Assembly: GCF_032854445.1 (NCBI RefSeq)
Contig: NC_088295.1
Coordinates: 71,142,028 to 71,206,027, forward strand
Direction of reading: 5' to 3'
DNA from: Liolophura sinensis
Lineage: Eukaryota > Mollusca > Polyplacophora > Chitonida > Chitonidae
DNA: 64,000 nt
Under the pieces are notes generated by a model. That model saw nothing but the letters and a program-made list of their open reading frames with translations. It ran no database searches and was not told the DNA's origin. Shown piece after piece: positions 62,887 through 64,000 of the stretch (its first letter is position 1; the number at the start of each line of letters is the position of its first letter). The position numbers were made by a program, and so were the translations under genes.

Positions 62887-63434
62887 TCAAAGAGCAGTGT
62901 TTAATGTTGTCGCTGAGTTTCCGTTTAATATCGGAGATGACAGATCCTTCATATCATGTCGAATGACGTAGTTGTTGCGCCTGTAAAGAAACACGAATGA
63001 AAGTATATATATATATTGCCAATCGGATAAACATTTTTCAGTAAAATTACATTCATATGTACCCAGTTTTCTTACTTACAGGTATCATTCACTCAAAACA
63101 AAAGTGTTTTGTGTGTAAAAATCATCCTTTGTGCTATTGTAAATATCCACAATGGCCACTGTGAAATATTATTATAAATATATATAAATACCCATTGGTC
63201 CTGTCATCCCCAAGGACTTTCTGGTTCTAAGTATCTACAATTGTGGTAGAGATAAAGTGGTCAGATGAACAAAAACTCTCTTGTTCTAGTCAGGATAAAT
63301 CACAGAGCAGTATATCAAGATGTCAGTAACTTGACCACCTTACTTTTTGAAAACACAGTAGACGAGTAATGTCCCAAATACCACCATCAACACAACAGGC
63401 ACTGTACACCCTATGATCAGCTTGACTTGGCAGT
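62887..63434 (-). CDS. C-terminal two exons of a type I membrane protein (partial)
   Basis: Minus strand. Exon 63434-63344 has acceptor 'tcttccag' and donor 'aa|gtaagg' and encodes a membrane helix (LIIGCTVPVVLMVVFGTLLV) ending YCVFKK. Exon 62980-62887 has acceptor 'tctttacag' and encodes the 30-residue tail starting RNNYVIRHDMKDL and ending TLNTAL before TGA. Phases agree (1 in, 2 between). The ectodomain would lie beyond 64,000, so the family is unknown. The helix follows a phase-1 border, typical of modular ectodomain genes. It differs in sequence from the neighbouring lectin receptor tail and lacks FDNVLY. A receptor or adhesion protein is the general expectation. Confidence 0.6.
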
Positions 63435-63772
63435 CTGGAAGAAAACACAGTTGCTACAGGACTAAGGGCGAGGTATGTAAACTATAAAGATGGCAACCTC
63501 TTTTTAGAAGATATACTCTATTGTCTAACTCATTCACATCGGAAAATACTTCGCAACACTATCTCCACACCTTGTTCTCTTTTTGTACTGACATTATACA
63601 TTTGACGAAGTTGTATTCAAAACCAGTAAAACCAAATCCACATATTTGGTCTCTATGTTCTATTTTTTTAGCTGTGGTACTGCGCGAAGTTTGTTCTGAC
63701 CGCATGTTGGCGCACCTACTGTAAAACAAATTACTCTCCATGCCCATTCCCCAACATGTCACTGTATTTTTT

Positions 63773-64000
63773 GAATAATTATGACGTCACCTGAGGCAAT
63801 GAGCCCTTGGCGTCGAAACTGAGATTATGGAGTTTAACATTATAAATTAGAAAAAGTGCTTCAATTTGATTTTCTTTGCAGGAATATGGACTTCAAACAT
63901 ATCTATGTGTAGAGCTTGTGTTGTTACGTATCACTGACTAAAGGCAATCTTTGTATCGAGTATGACTGATTTTAGAGAGAGCTGAATATAGGCGACATTT
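63773..64000. repeat. Second copy of the 27.5 kb upstream block (runs off window)
   Basis: Matches 27492-27725 in order and spacing, including the CRE at 63782-63789. Homology is still present at the last base, so the copy continues beyond the window. Confidence 0.75.

Noticed and set aside
1-64000. Retroviral, LTR or other capsid-bearing elements
   Set aside because: No reverse transcriptase, integrase or capsid-like frames and no long terminal repeats were recognised in the window.

Overview
The window is animal nuclear DNA, most likely from a marine lophotrochozoan (mollusc, brachiopod or relative). It is AT-rich and intron-dense, with short exons bounded by GT/AG. It carries tRNA-derived SINEs whose conserved tail (cgtactcaagaatatttcac / acgacggcggccagcat) I recall from bivalve- and brachiopod-like genomes. 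The species cannot be fixed from sequence alone.

Left third (about 5.9-26.8 kb, minus strand): two tandem paralogues of a secreted poly(3-hydroxybutyrate) depolymerase. Each has ten coding exons at identical positions and phases and encodes 327 residues. Lipase-box Ser34, Asp119, His154 and an HGC cysteine (Cys253) are in place. Residue order matches the circularly permuted, single-domain fungal type (Penicillium funiculosum as I remember it), which suggests ancient acquisition from a microbe, intron gain and then tandem duplication. Non-coding homology (14.3-14.6 versus 25.9-26.1 kb; 15.0-15.1 versus 26.7-26.8 kb) shows that a block of roughly 10 kb was copied.

Right half (29.2-62.0 kb, plus strand): one very large mannose-receptor-like gene that I could assemble exon by exon. 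Its 43 coding exons give a signal peptide, twelve C-type lectin domains (CTLDs), a Ser/Thr/Pro stalk, one membrane helix and a short tail with FDNVLY, very like the FENTLY endocytic motif of vertebrate mannose receptors. No ricin-type or fibronectin type II domain was found. Sugar-site motifs are mixed: QPD in CTLDs 1 and 8, EPN in 5, 6 and 9, EPS in 10-12, none in 2, 3, 4 and 7. Exon 21 is one base out of frame at an A-run, or else uses an upstream acceptor.

Right edge: the last two exons of a minus-strand type I membrane protein (membrane helix and cytoplasmic tail) converge on the receptor gene. A 230-bp block with a consensus CRE, lying 1.7 kb upstream of the receptor gene, recurs at 63.8-64.0 kb, hinting that a further paralogous unit starts just outside the window.

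The remainder (0-5.9, 15.1-17.7 and 26.8-29.2 kb, and the introns) holds SINE copies, a second interspersed repeat family and several minisatellites. One of these, a 124-bp array, duplicates a splice donor of the receptor gene. A plausible common theme is extracellular handling of microbial material: polymer digestion on one side and glycan capture on the other. This is inference from family membership only.
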